From positions 1 through 24,713 of the forward strand of contig JAPLGF010000061.1 in the NCBI GenBank assembly GCA_026390275.1: DNA of 24,713 nt. Reading direction: 5' to 3'. Every line of letters begins with the position of its first letter. The stretch's first letter is position 1. Positions 1 to 8,692 of the stretch are shown piece after piece. The notes under the pieces were generated by a model. That model ran no database searches. It had not been told where the DNA came from and saw only the letters and a program-made list of their open reading frames with translations. The stretch is from Candidatus Atribacteria bacterium. Its GTDB lineage: Bacteria > Atribacterota > Atribacteria > Atribacterales > Atribacteraceae. A program made the position numbers and the translations under genes.

Positions 1-585
1 GTACTGCGTACCATGGGACTCAAGCATGAACCCCATTTCACCAACTTTCACCGGGTCCTCAATCGCAACCGATGGTCACCCCTTTCCGCCTCCCGCCTCC
101 GGTTTCATCTCCTCCTTGATCTGCTTCCATCTTCTCAATCGGTGGTCATCGGGATCGATGAAACCCTGGAGCGCAGAAAGGGGAAACGAGGACGAAAACC
201 AGAAAAAGGGGTTCGGCTTCCGCACCTGGCAACCATAGCTAACAATCCCCACCAACCCGGAGAGACCAAAGAGATTCATTGGTACGGGGAGAGTCAACGT
301 TTGGTACGAATTATCGAATACTACGTCATGCGCTGGAATGGGGAAGTGACCTTTGAGGAGTAAGGGCTCATGGCCAGCCACCTTTCCCAGCAAAAAGAAC
401 TGGAACCACAGACTACTGCCTGGTTTCACCAGAAAGAGGTCACCTTTTCGGATATGCTTTCCTTGGTCCGGGATCACCGGTGGGAGGAGAATTATTTTTT
501 AAACTCACAATTTGGCGCTGAGATGAGAAAATTAGATCCTGAAATCAGGGAGATATTGTTGGATCAGCTTTCATCGGTGGCTTAA
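1..585 (+). pseudogene. Remnant of an IS701/IS4-type DDE transposase, internally deleted
   Basis: The reading frame is open from the window edge, and family-like sequence already precedes the ATG at 13, so the gene starts outside the window. Recognisable blocks in order are the N-terminal part with HRVLNRNRWSPL, the block VIGIDETLERR that carries the first catalytic Asp, a central piece with RLPHLATIANNP and the WYG motif, the block with YVMRWNGEVTFEE that carries the catalytic Glu, and the C-terminal end with TFSDMLSLVRDH at 370-585. Full-length members have roughly 400 residues. Here long stretches are missing after ETLERR and after the WYG motif, and about 25 residues are missing after TFEE, where a TAA at 361-363 interrupts the frame. 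The block with the second catalytic Asp is absent, so the element cannot transpose. The frame is otherwise continuous, which points to block deletions. It lies tail to tail with the sugar permease at 643. Family assignment rests on remembered motifs. Confidence 0.8.
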
Positions 586-642
586 TTGGCCAAAGTGGAG
601 GTATTATGATTTTGACTTATTTTGGACAGCAGTGATATAATC

Positions 643-1494
643 TTAGTACTTGAAAGCCCCGCTCAATATCCCTCTTACAAAATGTCTTTGAAGAAAGATC
701 AGAATAAAAAACAGAAACAAATTGACAATCCCGAGAGCAGCAAATACTAAATCATATTCGTAGGAATAAGAGCCTGCAAATGCTTTGAGCGCAAGGGGTA
801 TGGTAAAAACAGAAGAGTCGGTTACCAGAACCAGAGCAAGAGTAAATTCGTTCCAGATAAAGATAAACGGCAGTGCCATAGCAGAAAAAATTGCTGGTTT
901 CGATATGGGTATAATAATATGGATCAAAGTTTGAAAACGTGATGCACCATCCAAAAAGGCAGCTTCTTCTAAGGACTCAGGGAGAGAAACAAAAAAATTG
1001 GATAAGATAAAAATTCCAAGGGGAATATAAAGAGCTGCGTAAGGAAAAATTAAGCCTGAATAGCTATCGAGAATATTTAGTTTTCTCCCCAAAAAAGAAA
1101 TAGGAATTAAAAGCACCGCGGTCGGTATGACCATACTCATGAGAATGGGATAATAAAGAAACTTTCCTCTAAAAGTCACTTTCGTAAAATAATAAGCGGC
1201 GGGGCAAGCTGCAACAATAGTTATTGCTACTGCAGTACAAGTAACGAAAAGACTGTTGAAAATTGCCCTGCCGAGATTTCCTTTCGTCCAGGCAAGAACA
1301 TAGTTACTAAAAAACAATTTTACCGGGAGTCCCCAGGGGTTAGCCAGGATACTCCCTTTATCTTTAAGAGAAGAAATAAAAATCCAAACAAAAGGGTAAA
1401 TAAAAAGACCTGCGATGAAAATCAATACTACATACTGAATTATTTTAAGATAATGTTTTCGTATTAATCTAAAATATGATCGTTTCTTATACAT
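643..1494 (-). CDS. Sugar ABC transporter permease (MalG/UgpE type)
   Basis: This is an inner-membrane subunit of a carbohydrate ABC importer. The 283-residue length is normal for the family. A basic N-terminus (MYKKRSYFRL) precedes a hydrophobic segment at about residues 18-38, and some five further membrane segments follow. The cytoplasmic EAA loop, which contacts the ATPase, is clear at about 178-200 (EEAAFLDGASRFQTLIHIIIP), and the C-terminus ends in the family-typical RHFVRGILSGAFKY. The ATG at 1494 is preceded by AAAGGAAAAG and begins 4 bases after the TGA of the preceding permease, so the two are probably translationally coupled. It is the last gene of the minus-strand train and is intact, but its UgpA-type partner at 1499-2342 is broken. 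No nucleotide-binding subunit lies nearby. Substrate is unknown. Confidence 0.9.
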   Translation of the reverse strand: MYKKRSYFRLIRKHYLKIIQYVVLIFIAGLFIYPFVWIFISSLKDKGSILANPWGLPVKLFFSNYVLAWTKGNLGRAIFNSLFVTCTAVAITIVAACPAAYYFTKVTFRGKFLYYPILMSMVIPTAVLLIPISFLGRKLNILDSYSGLIFPYAALYIPLGIFILSNFFVSLPESLEEAAFLDGASRFQTLIHIIIPISKPAIFSAMALPFIFIWNEFTLALVLVTDSSVFTIPLALKAFAGSYSYEYDLVFAALGIVNLFLFFILIFLQRHFVRGILSGAFKY

Positions 1495-1498
1495 TTAC

Positions 1499-2068
1499 TC
1501 ACTTTTCCTTTAAAAAAGTAGTAAATCCAGTGGTCACAAGAATAACGAAAAGCATCAATATGACCGATATAGCAGTCGCAGAGCCCATATTAAAAAATCT
1601 GAACCCATATTTATAAACCGTCAGACCCAATATTTCAGTTGAGTTTCCCGGGCCTCCCATGGTCATGGTGTATACCAGGGGAAACAAATTAGCCGTGAAA
1701 ACGACGCACAACATGAAACAAATAAAAAGTTGTCTCTTTATGGCGGGCAAAGTAACATGAATTAACTTTTCCAGCCAATTTGCCCCTTCCAATTCAGCCA
1801 TCTCAAAAAACGAGGGGTCAATTCCTTGGAGTGCAGCAAAAATTATTACTACATAGAGTCCGGTATATTGCCAACTATATGCAATCAGCAAACTAAAAAG
1901 AGCAGTTCGAGGATCTCCTAACCAAACTATTTTCCCTAACCCCAGACTCGATAAAAGAGGGAATTTTTTAAATATAAGAGTGAGAAGCCCTACTCCCGGA
2001 GTGTAGATCATATTCCACACTATTCCTGTACATACCGTCGGCATAAATGGCCCCTGCGATAAGAACAA
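1499..2068 (-). pseudogene. C-terminal two-thirds of a broken sugar ABC permease (MalF/UgpA type)
   Basis: The 189-residue frame covers the second part of a UgpA-type permease. It begins in the conserved region (MPTVCTGIVWNMIYTPGVGLL, where intact relatives read roughly FLPxVxxxVVTGIIWxWMYxPxxGLLN) and holds the EAA loop (EMAELEGANWLEKLIHVTLP), the YTMTMGGPGNSTE periplasmic loop and the terminal membrane segment. The N-terminal part lies in another frame at 1968-2342. Comparison with the family suggests that about 25-30 residues (third membrane segment and the following arginine-rich loop) are missing at the join near 2045-2065, with a change of frame. Joining the two pieces would give about 282 residues, against roughly 290-310 normally. 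The product is probably non-functional unless this is an assembly error. Confidence 0.8.
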
Positions 2069-2342
2069 TAGTATTTAAAAAAGAGATTCTAAATAATTTA
2101 TCCTTAATAAACAAATCAAGGTAATTCTTAAGGCCGACAAATTGTGTGATAGGACCTAATCCATCCCAATTATGAAAACTAATAAAAAAAACGAATGCCA
2201 CCGGAAACAGAAGAAACAATACAAACATAAAGACGGTAGGGCTTATCCCTACATAAGGATTACTCAGGAATTGATTAAATGCTTCGAAAAGAGGATTCGT
2301 TCTACTTTCTTTTCTGTCTAAGCGTGAGCCTTTATTCTTCAT
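1968..2342 (-). pseudogene. N-terminal fragment of the same broken sugar ABC permease (MalF/UgpA type)
   Basis: The start is the ATG at 2342 (MKNKGSRLDRKE), preceded by GGGAGTG at good spacing. A longer start at 2390 lacks such a site. The fragment shows the cytoplasmic N-terminus, the first membrane segment (VGISPTVFMFVLFLLFPVAFVF), the periplasmic FHNWDGLGPITQFVGLKNY stretch and the start of the second segment (SFLNTIVLIAGAI). After that the frame runs into non-homologous sequence (YADGMYRNSVEYD) and stops at 1968. The rest of the permease continues in another frame at 1499-2068. The gene follows solute-binding protein 1, separated by the hairpin at 2401-2438, as in an ordinary binding protein-permease-permease operon. 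Confidence 0.8.
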
Positions 2343-2400
2343 TCTACACTCCCGGGTTGGCACGGTTTTTGTTTCTCTTAAGCCAATCAATCCCTATTAA

Positions 2401-2438
2401 CAAGATTGCTGGCAATGCTTTCATTGCCAGCAATCTTG
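2401..2438 (-). terminator. Strong intercistronic hairpin after solute-binding protein 1
   Basis: A perfect 17-bp inverted repeat (2401-2417 and 2422-2438, core GCTGGCAATG/CATTGCCAGC) has a 4-base loop. It begins 9 bases after the stop of the binding-protein gene. On the minus strand only a short TTGTTAATAGGG follows, so it is not a classical U-tract terminator. A hairpin between a binding-protein gene and its permeases often stabilises the upstream mRNA or partly stops transcription, giving more binding protein than permease. That role is inferred; the stem itself is plain in the sequence. Confidence 0.75.
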
Positions 2439-2447
2439 CAGAGTTAA

Positions 2448-3749
2448 TTAATAACTGTATGTTTTCCCAAATATTTTTCCGAAATCCTTCTGTTCCGATA
2501 TCAAATTATCCTGAACATCCTGAATATAATTTGCCACTTCTTCCGGTGTGGTATCACCAAGAAGTAATCTTTGCAGCTGTGATTTAAAAGCCTCGGTAAT
2601 TTCTGGTTCCCACAAATGGTCTACTAAATGAGCAACCGGTGTTCCTTCGTACATCTTTACAACTTTTGCCAACACCGGATCTTTGGGGAACACCCCATCG
2701 ATGGCACTCACAAAATAGTTTGAAGCCAATTCAGCAGCTTCTTTACTGACTGCAAAGTTAATAAAACTTAAGGCTTCCTCTTTATTACTGCCTTTGGAAT
2801 AAAGGGAAAGGTTGACATCGGCGCATCCGCAAGGTTCTCCATATCCTGGGGCGACCGAAGGGATGGGAGCGACGCCTAATTTAAAATCAGCAGGAAGGGA
2901 TGGTTTCAGTTGTTCGGAATAAAACCAGCTTCCTTGGTAAACGGTGGCAACTTTCCCCTGCAAGAAGAGCGTCGTTAAAGTATTATAGTCCAATCCCAGT
3001 GATTCTCGAGTTAGTATTCCTTTATCAATTTCCCATTTCGATAGTTTTAATCCCCTGATATAAAATGGAGACGTCCATTTTATATCTCCACGAATGGTGG
3101 CTTCAGTAAAGGCACTTGGATTGTCTGCGGTCAGCATGGGGAGAAAACGATAAAACATCATGGGGTTCCACCAAATCTCTTTACCAGCATAGGCCATGGG
3201 AATAATGTCGGTTCCGGCAAGTTTTGTTGCAATCTGTTCTTCATCTTCGATAGTTTTAGGAACGGTGATTCCGTATTTCTGGTATATATCTTCGTTATAA
3301 TAATACAGAGTCATTATGATGTTGAGGGGAACAAAATAAATCTTGCCCGCCATACGTTTAAAATCAAGCGCCCCCTTCTTGAATCTTTCTTCTCGAAGGT
3401 TGGGATATTTGGGGTCAGAAAAGAAATTCGTAATATCTTCCACAATTCCCCTTCGGTAGTAATCAAGATGGAACTGAGGGTCATACATGATTAAATCAAT
3501 TTGAGAGCCGGCTGCAATTCGGGATTTCAGGAATGCATCAAAATCTTCCCGAGGAATATCCATAAATTCAACTTTATTACCCGTTTCTTTTTCCCACTGA
3601 GGTATCAATTGCTTCCATAATACATTGCCCTGGGGTCCCGCAACAAATACCAGTGTTTTTCCAGCTGCAAAGCATGTGCAACTCAAGCCCAAACCAATCA
3701 CCAGCATAATACTCAAAATCAAAACTATTTTACCCATGGAAATCTTCAT
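2448..3749 (-). CDS. Extracellular sugar-binding protein of an ABC importer (family 1), SBP 1
   Basis: This 433-residue protein is the periplasmic or surface receptor that delivers substrate to the permeases encoded downstream. A signal peptide is evident: MKISMGK, a hydrophobic core at about 8-25, and a probable cleavage after CFA at about residue 29. The nearby Cys residues do not make a convincing lipobox. The mature part begins TLVFVAGPQGNVLWKQLIPQWEKETGNKVEFMDIP, the usual opening of family-1 solute-binding proteins, and contains the typical GKVATVYQGSWF and EALSFINFAVSKEAAELA regions. The ATG at 3749 has AAGGAGGCAAGGAGG upstream. GRE 1 ends 163 bases upstream. A strong hairpin follows the stop, then the damaged permease gene. 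The ligand cannot be read from the sequence; an oligosaccharide, glycoside or polyol is the family-level guess. Confidence 0.9.
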   Translation of the reverse strand: MKISMGKIVLILSIMLVIGLGLSCTCFAAGKTLVFVAGPQGNVLWKQLIPQWEKETGNKVEFMDIPREDFDAFLKSRIAAGSQIDLIMYDPQFHLDYYRRGIVEDITNFFSDPKYPNLREERFKKGALDFKRMAGKIYFVPLNIIMTLYYYNEDIYQKYGITVPKTIEDEEQIATKLAGTDIIPMAYAGKEIWWNPMMFYRFLPMLTADNPSAFTEATIRGDIKWTSPFYIRGLKLSKWEIDKGILTRESLGLDYNTLTTLFLQGKVATVYQGSWFYSEQLKPSLPADFKLGVAPIPSVAPGYGEPCGCADVNLSLYSKGSNKEEALSFINFAVSKEAAELASNYFVSAIDGVFPKDPVLAKVVKMYEGTPVAHLVDHLWEPEITEAFKSQLQRLLLGDTTPEEVANYIQDVQDNLISEQKDFGKIFGKTYSY

Positions 3750-3830
3750 TATCTTTATGCCTCCTTGCCTCCTTGAGTTTTTTAAACATAGTTCATTGGA
3801 ATAATTAATATCATTCCCTATTGACTTTAT

Positions 3831-3842
3831 ATCACCTCCCCC
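3831..3842 (-). other. Orphan ribosome-binding-like sequence between GRE 1 and SBP 1
   Basis: On the minus strand, GGGGGAGGTGAT reads as a near-perfect Shine-Dalgarno sequence. It lies in the 163-base gap and about 80 bases before the SBP 1 start, which has its own good site. Downstream of it only a tiny frame of about ten codons (MILIIPMNYV) begins at an ATG about 16 bases on. It may be a leader-peptide site, the trace of a lost gene, or chance. I see no convincing terminator or promoter in this gap. Confidence 0.3.
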
Positions 3843-3912
3843 TTTTCATTATTTCACTCAACTTTCGAACTAAAAAAAAATCTTTGAAACTCTTAATTTT
3901 AATTAATACCCC

Positions 3913-6306
3913 TCACACCTCACCATGTTCTGTACGAGAAATGATATCCTCCTGCAGTTCACGGTATAATTCAGTAAAGAATGCACTGTATCCCGCTACT
4001 CGTACCACAAGGCTCCTATACAGTTCAGGATGTATTTGTGCTTCTCTCAAGGTTTCCGCCGATATAACATTAAATTGAACATGAAGTCCCCCCAGCCCAA
4101 AATAGGTATTGATCAGCGCAGCAAATTTCAAGAGCCCATTCCGTCCATCTAAGGCTCTGGGATGAAATTTCATGTTAAGAAGTGTTCCATTAGTAACCAG
4201 GATGTGATCAAGTTTTGCAACCGATTTAAAAACAGCCGTCGGTCCTCTTTTTTCTGATTCATGGGAAGGAGAGACCCCATCAGCAAGTGGTATTTTGGCC
4301 TTTCTACCATCAGGAGTAGCTCCAACAGTTTTCCCGAGAGGCACATTGACTGAAACCGGATACAATCCTGGCTGAAAAATTCCCCCACGAGGATTTCGAT
4401 ATTTTTCTATTTCGAGGCAATACCATCTACCTACATTTCTTGCTATTTGATCGACATAATCTTCATCATTCCCATATTTAGGACAATTTTTCAACATATA
4501 CTGCAAATCCTCGTGGCCAAGAAAATTCTCATCAAGCGCTTGCAACAGACAATCCATGCTTACTTTTTGATCCTCAAAAACCATTTTTTTAATTGCTGAC
4601 AAGGAATCAGCAACATTGGCAATTCCGACTCCTTGAGGACTGGTAAAATTAAAACGAGCTCCTCCATCCAAGACATCCAATCCTTTTTCTATACAATCAG
4701 AAATCATTGTGGAAAGAAACGGAGTAGGAACAAATTCAGTATGGACTCTTTCCATCAAGTTACACAAGGGGATAAGTTGTCTCACAAAGTACTCCTGTTG
4801 TTTACAGTAGGCTTCAGTAACTTCTTCGAATGTTTCAAAATGTCTGGGATCACCGGTGTCAATCCCGACCTTTTCCCCCGTCAGGCGACAAACACCATTA
4901 TTGGTCGCCAATTCGAGTATCTTAGCCAAATTAACATAAGCTGGATTTGAATTTGCTTCTGTTCTTCCTGGAATACCAATCTCCACACAACCTACGACTG
5001 CATAGTCACGGGCATCTTGGAGTGGAATGCCTCTATTCATCAATCCAGGAATAATAATTTCGTCATTAAAGAATTCTGGCATCCCATTGCCGTGTCTCGA
5101 AGTCTCACACGCACGAAAGACAAATTCCTTCGGTGACCATCGATGGAGCCTTACCGAAACATTTGGTTGCGGTAACGATAATCGTTCCGTTACTTCCAAA
5201 CAGAGATATGATAATTCGTTGGTAGCATCACTACCATCGGGGGTTTGACCACCTAAAATCAGATTTTGACCCATAGGAAATCCGCTGGCAGTATATGCCC
5301 ATTCCTCTTGAAACATCTCCACTAATTCCGAGAACTTTATCCACAAACATTCCAGAAGTTCAATTGCTCGTTTTTTTGAAAGTTTTCCTTCCCGTATATC
5401 CTTCTCATAAAAGGGATACATATATTGGTCAAACCGACCAGGAGATATCGACATCCCATCTGATTCGATGAAACAAATCGAGTGAGCTATCCAATAAGAC
5501 TGACATGCTTCATGGAAGGTCCGGGCAGGGTTCTCAGGTACCCATTCACATATTTGGGCGATAAGTTCCAATTCGTCTTTTCGAACCTCGTCGGAAGTAA
5601 TAGATACCAAGCGCCTTGCTTCCTTCGAGTATCGCTTTGAAAAAGAAACGGCGGCCTCAATTACAATTAAAGCCGCATTATAAAAATCAATTTTAGCTCT
5701 GTTTTTTGGTTCATTGATTAATAAGTATTCCAATTTGTTCAATATTTCATCTCTTATCCCTTTAAATCCCTGCTTTATTATCTTGGGAAAGTCTGGCAAG
5801 ATGTGCCCCATCCCGTTGTACATGTTGTTATCAATCCATAAAACATTCGATCCCAGAAGATGCCAATGAAAAGGGGTAAACTGGCTCACAATCTTATCGT
5901 ACACCGTTTTCCCCTTCCAGTAAGGAAATATTTCTCTCAATTCATGTTTAACGCTTTCCGGTGTAATAAAGGGATCAACCGGTCTGGTTTCAAAACTGTC
6001 AAGCTCTTTTTCAATCCAGTCATAAGACATCTCGGGAAAAACGGGGACTGCTCTTGGTTTTTTTGACCTATTAGCAACGATTAGTTCGTCTTCCCCAATT
6101 AATACCGTCATTTGTTCCAGGAGAGCTCTTAAGGCCTTCGCTCTCCTGATTACATATGGTTCTCCTTCGGTTTCCTTATATGATTGAGTGATTATTCTTG
6201 CTCGTTCACTTTCTAGCTCAGGTTTGGCCGCAAGCAATCGTGCTTTCAGTTTGACCCATCTTTCTTCACCTGGAATAACTTCCTGTTCCTCTAACACCGT
6301 ACTCAA
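3913..6306 (-). CDS. Glycyl radical enzyme 1 (pyruvate formate-lyase/diol-dehydratase superfamily)
   Basis: This 797-residue protein is a complete GRE of the PFL2-like group. The thiyl-radical cysteine and general-base glutamate are in VVGCVEIG (C440, E442), and the stable radical glycine is in RVAGYSAFF (G772), followed by the usual REAQIHPE/ISRTEH context. GHILPDF at about 167-173 and GATPDGRK at about 662-669 are also family blocks. The C-x-E arrangement is shared by GRE dehydratases and C-N/C-S lyases and is not that of pyruvate formate-lyase itself, so an elimination or dehydration is the best inference; the substrate is unknown. The start is a TTG at 6306 with GGGAGGTG seven bases upstream. 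It sits between two binding-protein genes. Activase 1 is the nearest upstream activase, but three transporter genes separate them. Post-translational activation by a radical-SAM enzyme is required in this family. Confidence 0.93.
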   Translation of the reverse strand: MSTVLEEQEVIPGEERWVKLKARLLAAKPELESERARIITQSYKETEGEPYVIRRAKALRALLEQMTVLIGEDELIVANRSKKPRAVPVFPEMSYDWIEKELDSFETRPVDPFITPESVKHELREIFPYWKGKTVYDKIVSQFTPFHWHLLGSNVLWIDNNMYNGMGHILPDFPKIIKQGFKGIRDEILNKLEYLLINEPKNRAKIDFYNAALIVIEAAVSFSKRYSKEARRLVSITSDEVRKDELELIAQICEWVPENPARTFHEACQSYWIAHSICFIESDGMSISPGRFDQYMYPFYEKDIREGKLSKKRAIELLECLWIKFSELVEMFQEEWAYTASGFPMGQNLILGGQTPDGSDATNELSYLCLEVTERLSLPQPNVSVRLHRWSPKEFVFRACETSRHGNGMPEFFNDEIIIPGLMNRGIPLQDARDYAVVGCVEIGIPGRTEANSNPAYVNLAKILELATNNGVCRLTGEKVGIDTGDPRHFETFEEVTEAYCKQQEYFVRQLIPLCNLMERVHTEFVPTPFLSTMISDCIEKGLDVLDGGARFNFTSPQGVGIANVADSLSAIKKMVFEDQKVSMDCLLQALDENFLGHEDLQYMLKNCPKYGNDEDYVDQIARNVGRWYCLEIEKYRNPRGGIFQPGLYPVSVNVPLGKTVGATPDGRKAKIPLADGVSPSHESEKRGPTAVFKSVAKLDHILVTNGTLLNMKFHPRALDGRNGLLKFAALINTYFGLGGLHVQFNVISAETLREAQIHPELYRSLVVRVAGYSAFFTELYRELQEDIISRTEHGEV

Positions 6307-6334
6307 AGAATTACACCTCCCAAAAGAAATAGAT

Positions 6335-6363
6335 TGAGGGGGGGCGAAAAATCTCCCCCCTCA
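6335..6363 (-). promoter_or_regulatory. Intercistronic hairpin between SBP 2 and GRE 1
   Basis: TGAGGGGGG (6335-6343) pairs with CCCCCCTCA (6355-6363) around an 11-base loop. It lies in the 71-base gap after the SBP 2 stop and leaves the GRE 1 ribosome-binding site free. No long U-tract follows on the minus strand (ATCTATTTCTTTT), so it is more likely an mRNA-stabilising or partial attenuation element than a full terminator. The position matches the hairpin found after SBP 1. Confidence 0.6.
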
Positions 6364-6377
6364 GGAAGCTTATCTTG

Positions 6378-7646
6378 CTACTCACCCATCAGATCTGTTA
6401 TCTCATTGTTTGCTGAATCTAACGCTTCTTTGGGTGTTTTTGTTCCTGCAAGTGCACTGGATAATGCTCTTTGTAATACTTGTTCAATATCTGGTTCTTT
6501 GGAAGTACGCGGTAAATCGTAGGCAGTCTCAACTATCCCTTTATAAAAATCCCACCGAGCACTTGACTTGGGATTAGAAACTGGTAACGACTTATCCCCT
6601 TCGGCAATCAGTTTATCGATTATTGATTTCATTGGTGATAATGTACCGCTCACCTGGCACATCTCCATTTGTGCCCGTGGTCCTACGATCCATTGAAGCA
6701 ATTTTGCCGCATCTTCAATATTTTTTGCCCCAACAGGGATTGCTAAAAGTTTTCCACCGTTATTTGTGGGGCCAGGAAGATGGGCCATACCATACTTTCC
6801 GGACACTACTGATTCCTCGGGATCCTCCAAAAGCGGTACTATGTCGTTGAATTCAGCTACCATCGCAGCATTCCCCTTTGAGAACAAGTGCCTGGTATCG
6901 TTCCACTTATAATTGGGGGTACCAGGTGCGAGTACTTTGTCTTTTAGAAGCATGTCGACAAACAATTGTAATCCAGCAACCGCTTCGGGACTATTGACGA
7001 CTGGTTTTCCATCTTTGTCAAGAATTGATCCCCCCATCCACTCGATAAAATCAGAGAGTACCCACACACCAGGTATTGAACTACCCGCAACGAGCATTCC
7101 ATAAACTCCATTTTGTGGATCATTTAGCTTGATCGCGTAATCGAGTAACTCTTTTGGATTTTTTGGAGGCTCTTTCAATCCTGCTTTCTCTAAAAGATCA
7201 GTTCTATAGTATAAACAACGAATATCATGGCTATGGGGAACAGCGTAAAGTTCGCCATTGAAGGTACAAAAATCTCGGTGGACTGGGAACATATCATCGA
7301 TAAAACTGGTTGGAAGGTATTTATTGAGTGATACTAGATAACCTGGCTCAACATAAGCTGGGAGAAATGGACGCTCAAGCTGGATTAAGTCGTATTCCCC
7401 GGTCTTATTGGAGGCAGCTAAGATCGTTTTCTGGAAAATTTGATCAAAGGGGAGTAAAATGACTTCCACCTTTATTCCCGTCTCCTTCTCAAATTCAGGA
7501 AGAAGACGAATGACAGCATCGCTAAACGGGGTGGCAGCTGGGGCGAGATACCTTACAATTCCTCCACTAACAGCCATAGCACTCAAGGTCAGAACAGTTA
7601 GACAAATTACCGTGATGAATATCATGTAACGTAATTTACTACGCAT
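6378..7646 (-). CDS. Extracellular sugar-binding protein of an ABC importer (family 1), SBP 2
   Basis: This is the receptor of the second ABC importer, encoded just after its two permeases. I place the start at the ATG at 7646 (MRSKLRYMIFI), which gives 422 residues and a classical signal peptide with basic residues, a hydrophobic core and a probable cut after SAMA at about residue 25. A GGGGGG run lies a few bases upstream. A TTG at 7682 would add twelve residues before the signal peptide and has a poorer site. The mature domain shows family-1 features: LLPEFEKETGIKVEVILLP near the N-terminus, YDLIQLERPF, GELYAVPHSHDIRCLYYRTDLLEKAG and GNAAMVAEFNDIVPLL. It is clearly different from SBP 1, so the two importers probably bind different or differently sized ligands. 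A hairpin separates it from GRE 1. Confidence 0.9.
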   Translation of the reverse strand: MRSKLRYMIFITVICLTVLTLSAMAVSGGIVRYLAPAATPFSDAVIRLLPEFEKETGIKVEVILLPFDQIFQKTILAASNKTGEYDLIQLERPFLPAYVEPGYLVSLNKYLPTSFIDDMFPVHRDFCTFNGELYAVPHSHDIRCLYYRTDLLEKAGLKEPPKNPKELLDYAIKLNDPQNGVYGMLVAGSSIPGVWVLSDFIEWMGGSILDKDGKPVVNSPEAVAGLQLFVDMLLKDKVLAPGTPNYKWNDTRHLFSKGNAAMVAEFNDIVPLLEDPEESVVSGKYGMAHLPGPTNNGGKLLAIPVGAKNIEDAAKLLQWIVGPRAQMEMCQVSGTLSPMKSIIDKLIAEGDKSLPVSNPKSSARWDFYKGIVETAYDLPRTSKEPDIEQVLQRALSSALAGTKTPKEALDSANNEITDLMGE

Positions 7647-7795
7647 AAAAACCCCCCATTTCTTGAGTCTTAAGTTCTTCAATTGTTGTTGAACGACACC
7701 TTATTCTTTTCAAAAACCCTTACCCATTTGAATAAAACTCCAAAAATAGCCTCTATTACCTCCTTTCTCGAAAATCTATAAGCGGAATGACCAAA

Positions 7796-8668
7796 TCATT
7801 TTATGGCACCAGACCATAATCCCTTTAAAAGATATCTCTGAACATAGAGAGCAATAAAAACACAGGGAATAACCGCTATGGTTCCTGCACTACTTAAGAG
7901 GTCCCAGTTTATTCCATGCGTACTAATGGTTGAGGCCAGACCCACGGGAAGTGTCATCCTATTATTGTCTGAGAGCAAAGTTAAAGCAAAAAGAAATTCA
8001 TTATAAGAGAATACAAAGGCCAGAATTAAACTACTTGCCAAACTGGGGGCCGATATGGGAACAATAATTTTCAAAAAAATTCCAAATGGACCACAACCAT
8101 CAATTTGAGCTGCATCCTCGATTTCTGAAGGAAAGAGGGAAAAATAATTATACATTACAAACATTACTATCGGAAATGTTATTACCAAATGAGTAATGGT
8201 AAGTCCAGTGAGGGTGTTTATTAAACCAAAATACCCAATAAGCTTATAGAGGGGAACGGCAAGCGCTATTAAAGGAATAGTTCTCAATACCATTATGGTT
8301 AGAAAAATACTTTTCCCATAAGGTATCTTTCCGCGAGCAAAAACATAGGCTGCCATAGAACCTATAATCAAAGAAAAAATACTACTAATAAGACCCACTA
8401 CTAATGAATTATATAAATTCCCCATTATTGGGACATAGGAGCCTCTCCTGCTGTCATAACCATGGAATATTGATTTATATCCTTCAAAACTCAACTGTTG
8501 AGGGAAAATAGTCGGTGGCCAGCGAAATATCTCCATGGGGTGTTTCAAGGAGGTGAGGAACAACCATACCGAAGGAGAAATCACTATAATAGTAATGATC
8601 ACTATCGCAAACCACAATCCAATTGCTTTTATTAGGTATACCCTTGAATTACGGTTATGGTTCATCAT
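7796..8668 (-). CDS. Sugar ABC transporter permease (MalG/UgpE type), importer 2
   Basis: This 290-residue membrane protein has six predicted hydrophobic segments. The first is IGLWFAIVIITIIVISPSVW at about residues 16-35. The EAA loop near residue 185 (EIEDAAQIDGCGPFGIFLKIIVP) is the family signature for contact with the ATP-binding subunit. The C-terminus reads YVQRYLLKGLWSGAIK, as expected for this class. The ATG at 8668 is preceded by GAAGGGTGAG and lies 24 bases downstream of the UgpA-type partner. A 113- to 149-base AT-rich gap leads to SBP 2. In that gap GGAGGT occurs near 7760 without a frame worth calling. No ATPase gene accompanies the set; a shared MsmK/UgpC-like ATPase encoded elsewhere is the usual solution in this transporter class. 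Confidence 0.9.
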   Translation of the reverse strand: MMNHNRNSRVYLIKAIGLWFAIVIITIIVISPSVWLFLTSLKHPMEIFRWPPTIFPQQLSFEGYKSIFHGYDSRRGSYVPIMGNLYNSLVVGLISSIFSLIIGSMAAYVFARGKIPYGKSIFLTIMVLRTIPLIALAVPLYKLIGYFGLINTLTGLTITHLVITFPIVMFVMYNYFSLFPSEIEDAAQIDGCGPFGIFLKIIVPISAPSLASSLILAFVFSYNEFLFALTLLSDNNRMTLPVGLASTISTHGINWDLLSSAGTIAVIPCVFIALYVQRYLLKGLWSGAIK

Positions 8669-8692
8669 GCTATCTCACCCTTCAAGAAACTA

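Noticed and set aside
76..477. A 133-codon minus-strand open frame at the left end
   Set aside because: Antisense to the transposase remnant, whose family blocks are recognisable on the plus strand.
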